Of a DNA stretch of 64,000 nt, positions 19,871 to 29,693 are shown piece by piece. Source of the stretch: Bacteroidia bacterium (GTDB taxonomy: Bacteria > Bacteroidota > Bacteroidia > Flavobacteriales_D > Cryomorphaceae). Numbering within the stretch: position 1 is the first letter of the stretch; the number at the start of each line of letters is the position of its first letter. Where the stretch lies: the NCBI GenBank assembly GCA_030427905.1, contig JAUICL010000001.1, forward strand, positions 124,001 through 188,000, given 5' to 3'. Made by a program: the position numbers and the translations under genes. Under the pieces are notes generated by a model that did no database searches, was not told the origin of the DNA, and worked only from the letters and a program-made list of their open reading frames with translations.

Positions 19871-20373
19871 TGATTCGAAAGGGGCTATTCTTCATACTCG
19901 CCTGCATCTTGATCGAGAGCTGTACCGTTGGCTATTCCTTTACTGGAGCGGATATCCCGGCTGATGCAAAGACTTTTTCGGTCAAGACATTTAAGTTGGC
20001 AACCCCCATGGCTGCCGCCAATTACGATATCCGCATTTCTGAATCCTTTAAAGATTTGATGCTCGCTCAGACCAAGCTCGACCTAATAGAAAAAAAGGGA
20101 GATCTCCAATTCGAAGGCGTAGTCACCAAATACGAATCGAGCAATGCGGCGGTGTCTGGTGAAGAGTTTACTACGGTGAACAGATTGACCATTTCGATCA
20201 AGGTCAAGTACATCAATACCTTCGAGCGAGAGAAAAACTTTGAAAGAGTTTTCAGCAGATTTGCAGATTACAGTTCAAGTCAAGATTTTAGTGCTGTAGA
20301 AGATCAGTTGATCGAGGAGATCAATGATCAGCTTACCCAAGATATTTTCGACGCATCTTTAGGTGCTTGGTAA
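19870..20373 (+). CDS. lptE: LptE-like LPS-assembly lipoprotein
   Basis: LptE plugs the LptD barrel in the outer membrane and helps deliver lipopolysaccharide to the cell surface. The 167-residue protein has a lipoprotein signal (MIRKGLFFILACILIESC, cysteine at residue 18) followed by TVGYSFTGADIPADAKTFSV, the typical start of the Bacteroidota LptE family. The C-terminal part, with DYSSSQDFSAVEDQLIEEIND, fits the alternating beta-alpha fold. It shares the A of its start codon region with the previous stop and abuts the next gene without a gap. Confidence 0.88.
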   Translation: MIRKGLFFILACILIESCTVGYSFTGADIPADAKTFSVKTFKLATPMAAANYDIRISESFKDLMLAQTKLDLIEKKGDLQFEGVVTKYESSNAAVSGEEFTTVNRLTISIKVKYINTFEREKNFERVFSRFADYSSSQDFSAVEDQLIEEINDQLTQDIFDASLGAW

Positions 20374-21264
20374 ATGCAGCAAAGCGATATCATAAAAGCC
20401 ATTGAAGCCAAAAGTCCGGTAGGGATTCTATCGGATGATGATTTGCAATACCTCACATCGAAGTACCCTTACGCTTCTACTTTTCACGTACTACGTGCCA
20501 TTGGCCTAAAAAAGTCTGATCACATCGATGCCAAGTCGCAGTTGAATTTGGCTTCTGTCTATATTCAAGATCGGTCTAAACTCTATGAATACGTAGTGCG
20601 CAAGGGCTTACTCGATCAGATATCCTTGTCGGAAGCACTTACGAAGGATGAAGAAGAATCGCCTGAAGTCTTCAAAGAAACAATCGAAGCAAACGATACA
20701 GTACAAGAGCCAGAACTGGAGCCAACGGTAGAAGAAGGAATCGAAGTAGAAGCCGTTGATGTCGAATCGCCGATTTCAGCGACACCGCTGGAGGAAGAAA
20801 TTCTGCGGGAAGCAATTGTTCAAGTCAGCGAGATCGAAGCTAATTTTAGCCTAGAAGAACTCGATGCCCAGGAAGAAACCGACGAAAAAGAGAACCTTGA
20901 GTCCGCACCCTCATCAAAGCCATCATCTTTTGGTGCTTGGCTGATGCAAGTAGACGGGCGAAAATCAGAGCCTGACGAGAAACCCAAATCGGAAAGCAAA
21001 GCACTGATCGAAAAATTCATCCAGGAGTCGCCCCAAATTACGCCAGTGAAGACGGCATTTTTCTCTCCATCGCAAATGGGAAAGATGAGTTTGGTGGAAG
21101 ACGAGTCCTTTGTAACAGAGACTTTAGCCAAGGTTTACGAGCGTCAGGGCGACTATAAAAAAGCCGCTAGAGCATATCAAAATCTCGGGTTGAAATATCC
21201 AGAAAAAAGAGCTTACTTTGCGAACCTTCAAAATCAGGCTGAAGAGAAAATTAAAAACAATTAA
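20374..21264 (+). CDS. acidic TPR-like protein, function unknown
   Basis: The 296-residue protein has three parts. The first 90 residues are helical and begin MQQSDIIKAIEAKSPVGIL. The middle (about 95-205) is a low-complexity acidic region very rich in Glu. The C-terminal 50 residues contain one clear tetratricopeptide-like helix pair (FVTETLAKVYERQGDYKKAARAYQNLGLKYPEKRAYF). There is no signal peptide or membrane segment, so it is likely cytoplasmic. It sits between lptE and secG with no gap, a conserved-looking position that hints at envelope biogenesis, but I do not recognise a function. Confidence 0.8.
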   Translation: MQQSDIIKAIEAKSPVGILSDDDLQYLTSKYPYASTFHVLRAIGLKKSDHIDAKSQLNLASVYIQDRSKLYEYVVRKGLLDQISLSEALTKDEEESPEVFKETIEANDTVQEPELEPTVEEGIEVEAVDVESPISATPLEEEILREAIVQVSEIEANFSLEELDAQEETDEKENLESAPSSKPSSFGAWLMQVDGRKSEPDEKPKSESKALIEKFIQESPQITPVKTAFFSPSQMGKMSLVEDESFVTETLAKVYERQGDYKKAARAYQNLGLKYPEKRAYFANLQNQAEEKIKNN

Positions 21265-21266
21265 GA

Positions 21267-21602
21267 ATGAGTGTATTCATTTTCGTCCTAATTATCATCG
21301 TGTGCGTATTCTTGGCACTTATCGTTTTGATTCAAAACCCTAAAGGTGGTGGACTAGATTCAAATTTTTCAGGCGCCAACCAAATTGGTGGTGTAAAACG
21401 TACAGCTGACTTCCTTGAAAAAGGTACTTGGACTTTGGCTATCGTGCTTTTCGTTCTTTGTCTGGCTTCAGCTGGAATTTTGGGAACAAATGCCGGAAGC
21501 GTTGAAAATCCAAACAGCTTTGAAGAAACAGAGCTAACTGCTCCTGAAGCAGCCCCAGTAGAAGATACAAGTGGAGATGCGGCAGAAATGCCAACTGAGT
21601 AA
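21267..21602 (+). CDS. secG: preprotein translocase subunit SecG
   Basis: SecG is the small accessory subunit of the SecYEG channel in the inner membrane. The 111-residue protein has two transmembrane helices (about residues 3-20 and 52-72) separated by the family signature LIQNPKGGGLDSNFSGANQIGG, which I quote in parts: LIQNPKGGG and ANQIGG. The acidic C-terminal tail after residue 75 is longer than in E. coli but common in this phylum. It is 2 bases after the TPR-like gene and ends the miaB operon at a terminator. Confidence 0.95.
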   Translation: MSVFIFVLIIIVCVFLALIVLIQNPKGGGLDSNFSGANQIGGVKRTADFLEKGTWTLAIVLFVLCLASAGILGTNAGSVENPNSFEETELTAPEAAPVEDTSGDAAEMPTE

Positions 21603-21627
21603 TCCACTCTAAGATAAATCAGAATTA

Positions 21628-21666
21628 AATGTCAGTGTGTCACTTTTCGCACTGACATTTTTTTTG
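21628..21666 (+). terminator. rho-independent terminator after secG
   Basis: The stem AATGTCAGTG with its complement is followed by eight or more T residues. It isolates the groES promoter region; 21667-21759 contains no CIRCE-like inverted repeat and no perfect TAnnTTTG box that I can see. Confidence 0.9.
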
Positions 21667-21759
21667 TGCCTATGCCATTTTGTTCCTTCTAGAGACATAT
21701 GGGCGTTTGGCACACTTTCTGAAAAGTCGGAAGTCAAACCTTAAATAAGATAATATACC

Positions 21760-22038
21760 ATGTCAGTAAACGTAACTCCTCTAGGAGACAGAGTACTTGT
21801 AGAAGCTGCTCCTGCTGAAGAAAAAACTGCTAGTGGAATCATTATTCCAGACACGGCAAAAGAGAAGCCTCAACGCGGAACTGTTGTGGCCGTTGGAAAC
21901 GGAAAGAAAGACGAGCCATTAACTGTAAAAGTGGGCGACACCGTAATTTACGGTCAGTACGCTGGTACAGAAATCAAGGTAGAAGGCAACGCCTACTTGA
22001 TCATGCGCGAGTCCGACATTTTCGGAATCATCGGATAA
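21760..22038 (+). CDS. groES: co-chaperonin GroES
   Basis: GroES is the heptameric lid of the GroEL folding chamber. The 92-residue protein has the family N-terminus [13 protein letters not shown], the mobile loop region [18 protein letters not shown] and the end ESDIFGIIG. It precedes groEL by 33 bases. Confidence 0.98.
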   Translation: MSVNVTPLGDRVLVEAAPAEEKTASGIIIPDTAKEKPQRGTVVAVGNGKKDEPLTVKVGDTVIYGQYAGTEIKVEGNAYLIMRESDIFGIIG

Positions 22039-22059
22039 TTCAATACAAACCTTAATTAA

Positions 22060-23715
<1,656 letters not shown>

Positions 23716-23734
23716 TCACATCCTAAATATTTAC

Positions 23735-23763
23735 AAAAGCCCTCCAGTTTGGAGGGCTTTTTG
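23735..23763 (+). terminator. rho-independent terminator after groEL
   Basis: A ten-base GC-rich stem (AAAGCCCTCC) with its complement is followed by five T residues. Confidence 0.92.
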
Positions 23764-23864
23764 CTTTCAATTGGTATATACAATAGAAGAGCATCCAATT
23801 AGCAATGTAACCTTTGGGCGCTCAATCGAGTTTAACTCCTTGTGAGTAAACTACTTTACACACT

Positions 23865-24041
23865 ATGAAGCAAATGGATACAGCAGGACTAACTGTACAA
23901 GATTTTAGGAGGCTTCTCAAAGTCCCCGACAAAGAAGTGATTGGTGAAGTAATCCGACTCAATTGCACCCTTTATTCGAATAGCCTTGATGTTATAAAAG
24001 TCTGCACCCGAATAAAAACGCAAAAGAGAAGTGTACTTTAA
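23865..24041 (+). CDS. possible small protein, 58 residues
   Basis: A 58-codon frame begins MKQMDTAGLTVQDFRRLLKV and ends KTQKRSVL. It lies alone between the groEL terminator and a second terminator that begins 10 bases after its stop. The composition (helical, basic C-terminus, two Cys) is protein-like. I see no strong ribosome site, which is common in this phylum. A nearby TAACCTTTG (23811-23819) resembles a -7 box but has one base too many. Function unknown. Confidence 0.45.
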   Translation: MKQMDTAGLTVQDFRRLLKVPDKEVIGEVIRLNCTLYSNSLDVIKVCTRIKTQKRSVL

Positions 24042-24050
24042 ATAAGATTG

Positions 24051-24076
24051 AAAGCCGATTGATAATCGGCTTTTTC
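24051..24076 (+). terminator. rho-independent terminator after the 58-residue ORF
   Basis: AAAGCCGATT pairs with AATCGGCTTT over a 3-base loop and is followed by T residues. Its presence right after a short frame supports an independent small transcript here. Confidence 0.85.
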
Positions 24077-24134
24077 ATTGTTATAAACCTGTTAACGTCG
24101 CTCACACCTTGAGACAATCACTTATTTTAGTGCC

Positions 24135-25460
24135 ATGAGCCGACGGCTGATTACAACCCTACTACTTCTGGCCATTGTGGCCGTTATCGGTATTGTCGCC
24201 ACACAAATCTATTGGCTCAATAAAGCCTTTGAAGTCAAGGAAGAGCAGTATTCGCTCATACTTGAACAAGAAAAAGCCGAAGCAAAAATATTCAATGACC
24301 GTATTACCATTGCTTTGACGAACGTGGCGAATGAGATTTTGACGATCAACAACGATCCGGCGCAGATTTTCCAATCGGTGAAGCAAATCAGACCAAACTA
24401 CTTCACGGTCGCAATCAACGATACAGTTCACCCCTACCTTTTGCAAAGCCTACTCAAAAGTGAGTTTGAGCAGCGCAATATCAAGGAGAATTTTGAATAC
24501 GGAATTTACGACTGCTTTACCGATAGCATCGTTTATGGTCAATACGTAGCCCTGAATGAAAAAACGACAGATTTGTCTGGCTTATCGACCGAAGCACCGC
24601 AAATAAAGTGGGACAAGGATGGGCACTACTTCGGTGTGTACTTTCCCGACAGGGACCCAGTTGACTTGGAGCCGCCGTCTGATAAGATCTCAAACTGGGC
24701 CTTCTCAGCAATTATCAGCTCTATCGTTTTCGCCTTTTTTGCCTACGCCATCTTTCTGGTGAATCGTCAAAAGCGCCTATCGGAGATGAAAACAGATTTC
24801 ATCAACAACATGACCCACGAGCTCAAAACGCCCATTTCAACAATTGGGCTTTCGAGCGAAGTCCTGCTCAAACCCGATATCGTGGAGAAGCCCGACCGGC
24901 TTCACAAATACGCGCAGCTTATTTCCACCGAAAACACGCGACTCAAACAGCAAGTCGATAAAGTTCTTCAGCTCGCTACCCTTGAGAAGCAACAACTCGA
25001 GCTAAAGCGAGCGCCAATTCACATCCACGAAGTGATTGAGAATGCATGCGAGTCGCTGCGAATGACGTATCAGGAAAAGGAAATTGACATCCAGCTCGCG
25101 CTGAGTGCCACAAATGACACGGTAAATGGCGATTTGGTACATATCAGCAATCTGATTCACAACTTGCTCGATAATGCCGTAAAGTACAGTAAAGAAGAAG
25201 TCAGAATTGAGATCAGCACATCGAATAAATCTGGTGCGGTGATCATTCAAGTTAAAGACTACGGAATCGGTATTCCAGCCAAATCGCTACCCCATATTTT
25301 CGACAAGTTTTATCGGGTTCCAAAAGGGAATAGGCACGATGTAAAAGGCTTTGGTTTGGGGCTTTACTACGTGTATGAGATGGTAACGGCTCACGATGGA
25401 AAGATTTCAGTAGAAAGTGAGCTTGGTGAGTGGACAAAATTCAATATTGAACTGAGATAG
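24135..25460 (+). CDS. membrane sensor histidine kinase
   Basis: The 441-residue protein has an N-terminal transmembrane helix (residues 5-28), a periplasmic sensing region of about 160 residues, a second helix (about 193-213), then HisKA with the phospho-acceptor in MTHELKTPISTIG. The HATPase domain has N-box NLLDNAVKYS, G1 VKDYGIGIP, and G2 FGLGLYYVYEMV. No HAMP or PAS is evident. The response regulator gene follows after 2 bases, so they form a cognate pair. The signal is unknown. Confidence 0.95.
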   Translation: MSRRLITTLLLLAIVAVIGIVATQIYWLNKAFEVKEEQYSLILEQEKAEAKIFNDRITIALTNVANEILTINNDPAQIFQSVKQIRPNYFTVAINDTVHPYLLQSLLKSEFEQRNIKENFEYGIYDCFTDSIVYGQYVALNEKTTDLSGLSTEAPQIKWDKDGHYFGVYFPDRDPVDLEPPSDKISNWAFSAIISSIVFAFFAYAIFLVNRQKRLSEMKTDFINNMTHELKTPISTIGLSSEVLLKPDIVEKPDRLHKYAQLISTENTRLKQQVDKVLQLATLEKQQLELKRAPIHIHEVIENACESLRMTYQEKEIDIQLALSATNDTVNGDLVHISNLIHNLLDNAVKYSKEEVRIEISTSNKSGAVIIQVKDYGIGIPAKSLPHIFDKFYRVPKGNRHDVKGFGLGLYYVYEMVTAHDGKISVESELGEWTKFNIELR

Positions 25461-25462
25461 GT

Positions 25463-26167
25463 ATGGCATCAAAAGTCAAAATATTGCTCGTGGAAGATGA
25501 CCCTAGTCTGGGGTTTGTTATTCAAGATTCTCTCAAAGAAGAAGGCTATACGGTGCACTTAGCTCGTGATGGAAAAGAAGGCCTGAGTCAGTTTCACGCA
25601 CAGGAATACGACCTATGTCTGCTCGACGTGATGATGCCAAAGAAAGACGGCTTCGAGCTCGCTGAAGATATCCGAAAGGTAAATTCTGAAATTCCCATCA
25701 TCTTTCTCTCGGCCAAGTCGATGGTGGAAGACAAAATAAAAGGACTCAAATCGGGAGCCGACGACTATATCACCAAGCCGTTTAGCCAGGAAGAATTAAC
25801 GCTGCGGATTGATGCTATTCTAAAGCGGACGCGAGCAGGTGGAAAAGACGAAGAGTCAAACTCACACATTCACCAACTCAGCAATTACACCTTCAATACA
25901 AATACATACGAATTGAAAGGACCGGAATTTGAACGCATCTTAACCAAAAAAGAAGCGGGAATCCTCAAGCTTTTGGCAGAGAACGTCAATAAAGTCATTG
26001 AGCGTGAGCTGATCGCTAATCTCGTTTGGGGTGATGACAGCTACTTCGTTGGGCGGAGCCTCGATGTGTTTATCACTCGCTTGCGCAAGTACTTTTCGAA
26101 AGATCCTTCAATCGCCATCACCAACATCCACGGCATTGGGTTTAAGCTCGAAACTACAGATGCTTAA
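25463..26167 (+). CDS. OmpR-family response regulator
   Basis: The 234-residue protein has a receiver domain (acidic pocket VEDD, phospho-acceptor Asp in LCLLDVMMPKKDG, Lys in ITKPFS) and a C-terminal winged-helix DNA-binding domain (LTKKEAGILKLLAE, FITRLRKYFSKDP, NIHGIGFKLE). It is the partner of the preceding kinase. Its stop overlaps the stop of the convergent phosphatase gene by 4 bases, so no terminator separates them. Confidence 0.95.
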   Translation: MASKVKILLVEDDPSLGFVIQDSLKEEGYTVHLARDGKEGLSQFHAQEYDLCLLDVMMPKKDGFELAEDIRKVNSEIPIIFLSAKSMVEDKIKGLKSGADDYITKPFSQEELTLRIDAILKRTRAGGKDEESNSHIHQLSNYTFNTNTYELKGPEFERILTKKEAGILKLLAENVNKVIERELIANLVWGDDSYFVGRSLDVFITRLRKYFSKDPSIAITNIHGIGFKLETTDA

Positions 26168-27630
26168 AACCGAACCCCAATCACCAAGACATCGTCAATC
26201 TGGCTCTGATTGCCCTTCCATTCGTTGAAGGACCTATTCAAGATCTCAAGCTGGCGTTCCATCGGAGCGTGATTGACTTCGAGCAGAAGATCTCGAAATC
26301 TACGCATGGAGTATTTTTTATCTCTTGAACCACCAAACTGATCGGCAAATCCATCCGAAATCAAGTACACGCAATCTCCTTTTTGAAACTCCATGCTGTG
26401 GGTGGTAAAGGGTTCATTCTCCAGAACGTAGTGCGTCCCTATCGGCATTTTGTCGCCTTTGACGATTTGTACATCGTTGTCTCTGACGAGAATCAGCGGA
26501 TTGTTCGCACCGGCAAACGAAAGAGTTCCAGTCGCATGGTTGACCGCAATCAACGCCATATCCATGCTATCGCTACTCTTTCCATTACCTTGCTTGAGTG
26601 AGTCGATCACTTCCTTGCGAAGGGTGTTTAGAATGGTTCCTGGGTCAAAGTTGCGCTCATCGCTAATAACTTTGTTCATCAAGGTATTCCCAATCATACT
26701 CATAAATGCCCCAGGAACTCCGTGCCCTGTACAATCGACCGCAGCGAGAATCGAGACATCACCAAAATGCTTGAACCAATAAAAGTCTCCACTTACAATG
26801 TCTTTGGGCAGGTAGAGAACGAAATGGTCTTTGAAAACTTCGCCGATGGCTTCTTGATTTGGCAAGATGGCCTCTTGAATATTCTGGGCGTATTCGATAC
26901 TCTCGATGATATCCTGACTCTTCTCTTCTACGAGATCTTTTTGGATCACCAATTCCTTATTTGTCTCTTCCAATGCCAATCGGGCTATGGTGGCCTTCTT
27001 GTTTAAGTTGTAACGCGTCTGGATAAGGAGAATCGAAAAAACAGCCACCGACAAGGTCAAAATACCTCCAGCCGATAAAAGCGTCGTCACATCCACCGGG
27101 CTATTGACATTGAGAAAGTATAGGTTAGCCAGAAGCGATATGAGAAAGATTGAAATCGAGAATTTCATATCCCAAACCACGAGCATTCCCGCTCCGATAA
27201 AAACAGCGATGTAAGAGAGCGTGTGCTTTTGGATAAACTCGGCATCCATATAGCTCCACATATAGGCGTTCTCGATGCATATCAGGACGAAAGGGATATA
27301 GATAACCCATTCTACGCTCCAGTTTTGTCTTTTGTGAAGGATGATCCCCAGCAGGGTGATCAGTGAGACTGCCAACCGCACTTGAAAAAAATCGGCCCAA
27401 AGGTGTGGGAAGTTGACATAGTCAGCAGCGGAGAAAACCAAGTTGAAGGCAAAACCTACCCAAGCACCGATCAAGTGGTATCGACTAGCCGATTTCTTGA
27501 TCTCGGTCTTCCATCTTTCCTCGGCCTTTTGCGGCTTTGCTTCTATCTGGCTGGCCAGTGGCGCAGCCGTAAACCCTTTTTGTTCTCTCGGAATTTCAAG
27601 GGCAATAGATTCTCCTAAAAAAGTTGACAT
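26164..27630 (-). CDS. membrane-bound SpoIIE/PP2C-type phosphatase
   Basis: The 488-residue protein combines about six transmembrane helices (residues 50-210), a coiled coil (about 218-265) and a C-terminal SpoIIE-type PP2C phosphatase domain. Metal-binding motifs are visible: DIVSGDFYW, AVDCTGHGVPGAFMS, LISDGFADQ and SQIDDVLVIG. Such proteins dephosphorylate anti-sigma-factor antagonists or similar partners in signalling. No partner STAS or kinase gene is adjacent; the neighbours are the convergent response regulator and the repeat island, into which its upstream region reaches. Bacteroidota often have many paralogues whose targets are unknown. Confidence 0.92.
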   Translation of the reverse strand: MSTFLGESIALEIPREQKGFTAAPLASQIEAKPQKAEERWKTEIKKSASRYHLIGAWVGFAFNLVFSAADYVNFPHLWADFFQVRLAVSLITLLGIILHKRQNWSVEWVIYIPFVLICIENAYMWSYMDAEFIQKHTLSYIAVFIGAGMLVVWDMKFSISIFLISLLANLYFLNVNSPVDVTTLLSAGGILTLSVAVFSILLIQTRYNLNKKATIARLALEETNKELVIQKDLVEEKSQDIIESIEYAQNIQEAILPNQEAIGEVFKDHFVLYLPKDIVSGDFYWFKHFGDVSILAAVDCTGHGVPGAFMSMIGNTLMNKVISDERNFDPGTILNTLRKEVIDSLKQGNGKSSDSMDMALIAVNHATGTLSFAGANNPLILVRDNDVQIVKGDKMPIGTHYVLENEPFTTHSMEFQKGDCVYLISDGFADQFGGSRDKKYSMRRFRDLLLEVNHAPMERQLEILNRSFNEWKGNQSQIDDVLVIGVRF

Positions 27631-27694
27631 AGCTTGGGGCTTTGCCAGTCTTACGAGATGTGGAGTAAAGGGTTACTATTGATCCAATTGCCCC

Positions 27695-27738
27695 CGATCC
27701 GCTGCAATTGCAATGCAACGGCACCAAATCTAAGTTTT
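27695..27738 (+). repeat. degenerate left-end palindrome (copy L1)
   Basis: A 27-bp degenerate copy (27695-27721) of the island's left-end palindrome is followed by a decayed copy of the usual tail (CACCAAATCTAAGTTTT). It is the outermost left copy. The remaining bases from 27631 to 27844 hold no gene that I can see. Confidence 0.7.
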
Positions 27739-27844
27739 CTCTTCAATACTCCATACAACCCCGCTCCGAAGCAAGGGATACTTCACACTAAGGACCAAAC
27801 CATTTGAAGCAGATCAAAAGCTGCTCACCACGCTAGTGCCGCCT

Positions 27845-28026
27845 CCCAATTCACAGCCGTCCACCCAAGCCCTAAACCACTCCCTATCAACAAAGCTCTA
27901 GTTACGGTCTTCAGACGGTGTCCTGACGGTCTCCTTACGGTCTCTTTACGGTCATGTGACGGTCTGAATACGGTCTAAACACAGTCGAAATACGTTCGCG
28001 CACAGACCAAAACCGTCTAAACACCC
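27845..28026. repeat. 182-bp repeat block 1 with nine 11-bp units
   Basis: This block is about 90 per cent similar by eye to 30518-30699. After a 59-bp leader it has nine units of the form ACGGTCTNNNN starting at 27904, 27915, 27926, 27937, 27948, 27959, 27970, 27981 and 27992, exactly 11 bases apart, the last two degenerate. A shared trailer (CAGACCAAAACCG, then CTAAACACCC) closes it. No frame of note crosses it. An 11-bp period places every unit on nearly the same face of the helix. Confidence 0.9.
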
Positions 28027-28182
28027 GCTTCGAAGCATTTGCAATGCTGCGGTCTTCCAAATCTAGTTTTTAACCGTCTAATTCCTACGGAGTGGTGCTC
28101 GTTACTAACCGTATTACTTTTCTAAGTTGGGAGTATGCAGTTCGGGCTTTAAGTTCCGCAGCATTGCAAATGCAGCGGAGCG
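28026..28182 (+). repeat. MITE-like element, copy 2 (157 bp)
   Basis: A left palindrome (28026-28052) and an inverted right palindrome (28156-28182) bracket about 100 bp without a gene. The interior starts with the same tail that precedes the transposase gene (CCAAATCTAGTTTTTAACCG) and ends with the same approach to the right end (AAGTTCCGCAGC) seen after the transposase. It looks like the transposase element with the gene deleted. Confidence 0.85.
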
Positions 28183-28191
28183 AGATAATTG

Positions 28192-28464
28192 TCAAATTTC
28201 AGACCCTTTAAAAACAAATATCATTGAGACTAGGAATAAACACATGGCTAAATTAAAAACTGAAACTGTCAGTGAAAATCGATTTCTATTTAATACATAG
28301 AAAACAGCAGAAAGCATCATCCATATTGAAAACAGTGATACATAAACCAAATCACCAAGCCCATACCCCAAAGTAAGGTCTAAAATAAAAAAGCGGACTG
28401 CAAAAATTAGGTAGAGTATTGAGTAAGAATAAAAGGATATATGTTTAAATCTCTTATTTCCCAT
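28192..28464 (-). CDS. small three-helix membrane protein, function unknown
   Basis: The 90-residue protein consists almost wholly of three hydrophobic helices: about SFYSYSILYLIFAVRFFI, then LVYVSLFSIWMMLSAVFYVL, then VFNLAMCLFLVSMIFVF. It is likely an inner-membrane protein. ATG at 28464 was preferred over an in-frame GTG at 28473; the GGAG of the neighbouring left palindrome lies 12-15 bases upstream and could act as ribosome site. The gene fits exactly between two palindromic elements, with its stop 9 bases from one and its start 9 bases from the other. I do not recognise it. Confidence 0.65.
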   Translation of the reverse strand: MGNKRFKHISFYSYSILYLIFAVRFFILDLTLGYGLGDLVYVSLFSIWMMLSAVFYVLNRNRFSLTVSVFNLAMCLFLVSMIFVFKGSEI

Positions 28465-28473
28465 CTTGGTCAC

Positions 28474-28500
28474 CGCTCCGCAGCATTTGCAATGCTGCGG
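28474..28500 (+). repeat. left terminal palindrome of the RAYT unit
   Basis: The 27-bp sequence starts CGCTCCGCAGCATTTGC and ends AATGCTGCGG. Its inner 23 bases form a stem of ten pairs with a three-base loop. The outer CGCTCCG extension is what distinguishes left from right orientation. Confidence 0.9.
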
Positions 28501-28548
28501 TCTCCCAAATCTAGTTTTTTAACCGTGTAATTCCTACCTTATAAAGTT

Positions 28549-29121
28549 GTGGAACAAGGCGTCAAGCAAAATATCAAATTCAACAAATCATACTTCTTAA
28601 CCATTACTGTTGAAGGTTGGGTCGATGTTTTCACGAGAGACATTTATCGAAATATAATTATTGACTCTTTGCGATTTTGCATCTATAAAAAAGGGTTAAA
28701 CGTATATGCCTACGTCGTGATGAGCAATCACATACACATGATCGCAAACTGCAATGAGCCTTTCCAACTTCAAGAGACTATTCGGGACTTTAAGAAGTTT
28801 ACAGCCAAAAGGATTCTCGCACAAATTGAAAATGGAAACGAAAGCAGAAAGGAATGGATGCTCGATCTTTTCTCGAGTTTTGGACAAGAGAGCCAGCGGC
28901 ACAAGAAATTCAAGTTTTGGAAATCAGGTAACCATGCCATCGAACTGTACAATTCGAGATTTACCTGGAACAAGGTGAACTACATCCACCAAAATCCTGT
29001 CCGAGCAAATCTCGTTAACAAACCAACAGATTGGAAGTACTCTTCAGCGTCTAACTACATCGAAAGCGAGTCTCTGGTTCCTGAAATCATTTTGATAACT
29101 CCTCCACTTAATTATGGCTAA
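28549..29121 (+). CDS. REP-associated tyrosine transposase (RAYT, Y1 family)
   Basis: RAYTs are single-copy relatives of IS200/IS605 transposases that nick and join single-stranded palindromic REP sequences. The 190-residue protein starts at GTG. It has the HUH metal motif as HIH in MSNHIHMIA near residue 65 and the catalytic tyrosine in the RAYT signature YIHQNPVRANLV, followed by WKYSSASNYI. A helical region with IRDFKKFTAKRIL lies between. Length is typical. It lies between left and right 27-bp palindromes that are its likely substrates. All key residues are present, so it may be active. Confidence 0.92.
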   Translation: MEQGVKQNIKFNKSYFLTITVEGWVDVFTRDIYRNIIIDSLRFCIYKKGLNVYAYVVMSNHIHMIANCNEPFQLQETIRDFKKFTAKRILAQIENGNESRKEWMLDLFSSFGQESQRHKKFKFWKSGNHAIELYNSRFTWNKVNYIHQNPVRANLVNKPTDWKYSSASNYIESESLVPEIILITPPLNYG

Positions 29122-29183
29122 AATCCTTGCTAAACCGTAATGCTCCTTCAGGGCAGGCCGACATTCTTTGCGGGTTTATAGTT

Positions 29184-29210
29184 CCGCAGCATTGCAAATG
29201 CAGCGGAGCG
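29184..29210 (-). repeat. right terminal palindrome of the RAYT unit
   Basis: The reverse complement of this 27-bp sequence equals the left end at 28474-28500 except for one base (CCGCT instead of CCGCA). Its outer edge is GCGGAGCG. Confidence 0.9.
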
Positions 29211-29228
29211 AATAACTAGTAAGCTTTA

Positions 29229-29693
29229 CTAAAATGTATCTAAACTATCTAAAAATGCATTGAAACTATAGGTTATTGGAATGATATTCTTACTGATCCC
29301 TTCCAATTCATGATCCCAAAAATACACGCACCCATGTGTCCCATCTTCACGAGATGAGATACAGATTAAATTGCCACCCGAATCAATTGCCAACGGCAAC
29401 AAATACTCTGGCAATCTTTTATTCAAAATATACATCTCAAATACTTCTTTCATCGATAGCCCCCCATTAACCTCTCCGATCGAAAAAAAATACTGAATAT
29501 CAGAACCATCACTAGAGTTTTGAAAATTAAACTCTGACGGCTCAACCTCACCTCCATTACTCACTAGCAAAAAGCTTTTGTATTCTTCCGGAAACTTGAT
29601 GGAATACTCATTCTCGAATCGCTCAATTTCTTCAAGAGATAAGTCTTGTCCGTGATTCCTAAAAATGCATTTCCTAATTCTCTTCATTTTCAA
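29229..29693 (-). CDS. SMI1/KNR4 (SUKH) family protein, orphan immunity-like
   Basis: The 154-residue protein has the SUKH pattern: LSLEEIERFENEYSIKFPEE, then FLLVSNGGEVEPSEF, YLLPLAIDSGGNLICIS, GCVYFWDHE and a final FNAFLDSLD. In bacteria most SUKH proteins neutralise nuclease or other toxins delivered by contact-dependent or secretion systems, usually next to the toxin gene. No toxin is visible here; the gene lies alone between the right end of the RAYT unit and a solo left palindrome. It may be a captured or spare immunity gene. Some SUKH proteins have other roles. Confidence 0.85.
   Translation of the reverse strand: MKMKRIRKCIFRNHGQDLSLEEIERFENEYSIKFPEEYKSFLLVSNGGEVEPSEFNFQNSSDGSDIQYFFSIGEVNGGLSMKEVFEMYILNKRLPEYLLPLAIDSGGNLICISSREDGTHGCVYFWDHELEGISKNIIPITYSFNAFLDSLDTF

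Larger units (their letters stand above)
28474..29210 (+). mobile_element. RAYT transposon-like unit with 27-bp palindromic ends
   Basis: A REP-associated tyrosine transposase gene is bounded by a 27-bp left end (28474-28500) and a right end (29184-29210) that is its inverted copy with one mismatch. Each end is itself an imperfect palindrome (stem CCGCAGCATT with AATGCTGCGG over a TGC loop). Both the left tail and the right approach are shared with the gene-less copies at 28026-28182 and 30352-30509. RAYTs are normally single genes surrounded by scattered REP sequences; here the ends and gene look like one mobile unit. Confidence 0.8.

Noticed and set aside
21667-21759. CIRCE/HrcA operator before groES
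   Set aside because: No TTAGCACTC-N9-GAGTGCTAA or near match is present.
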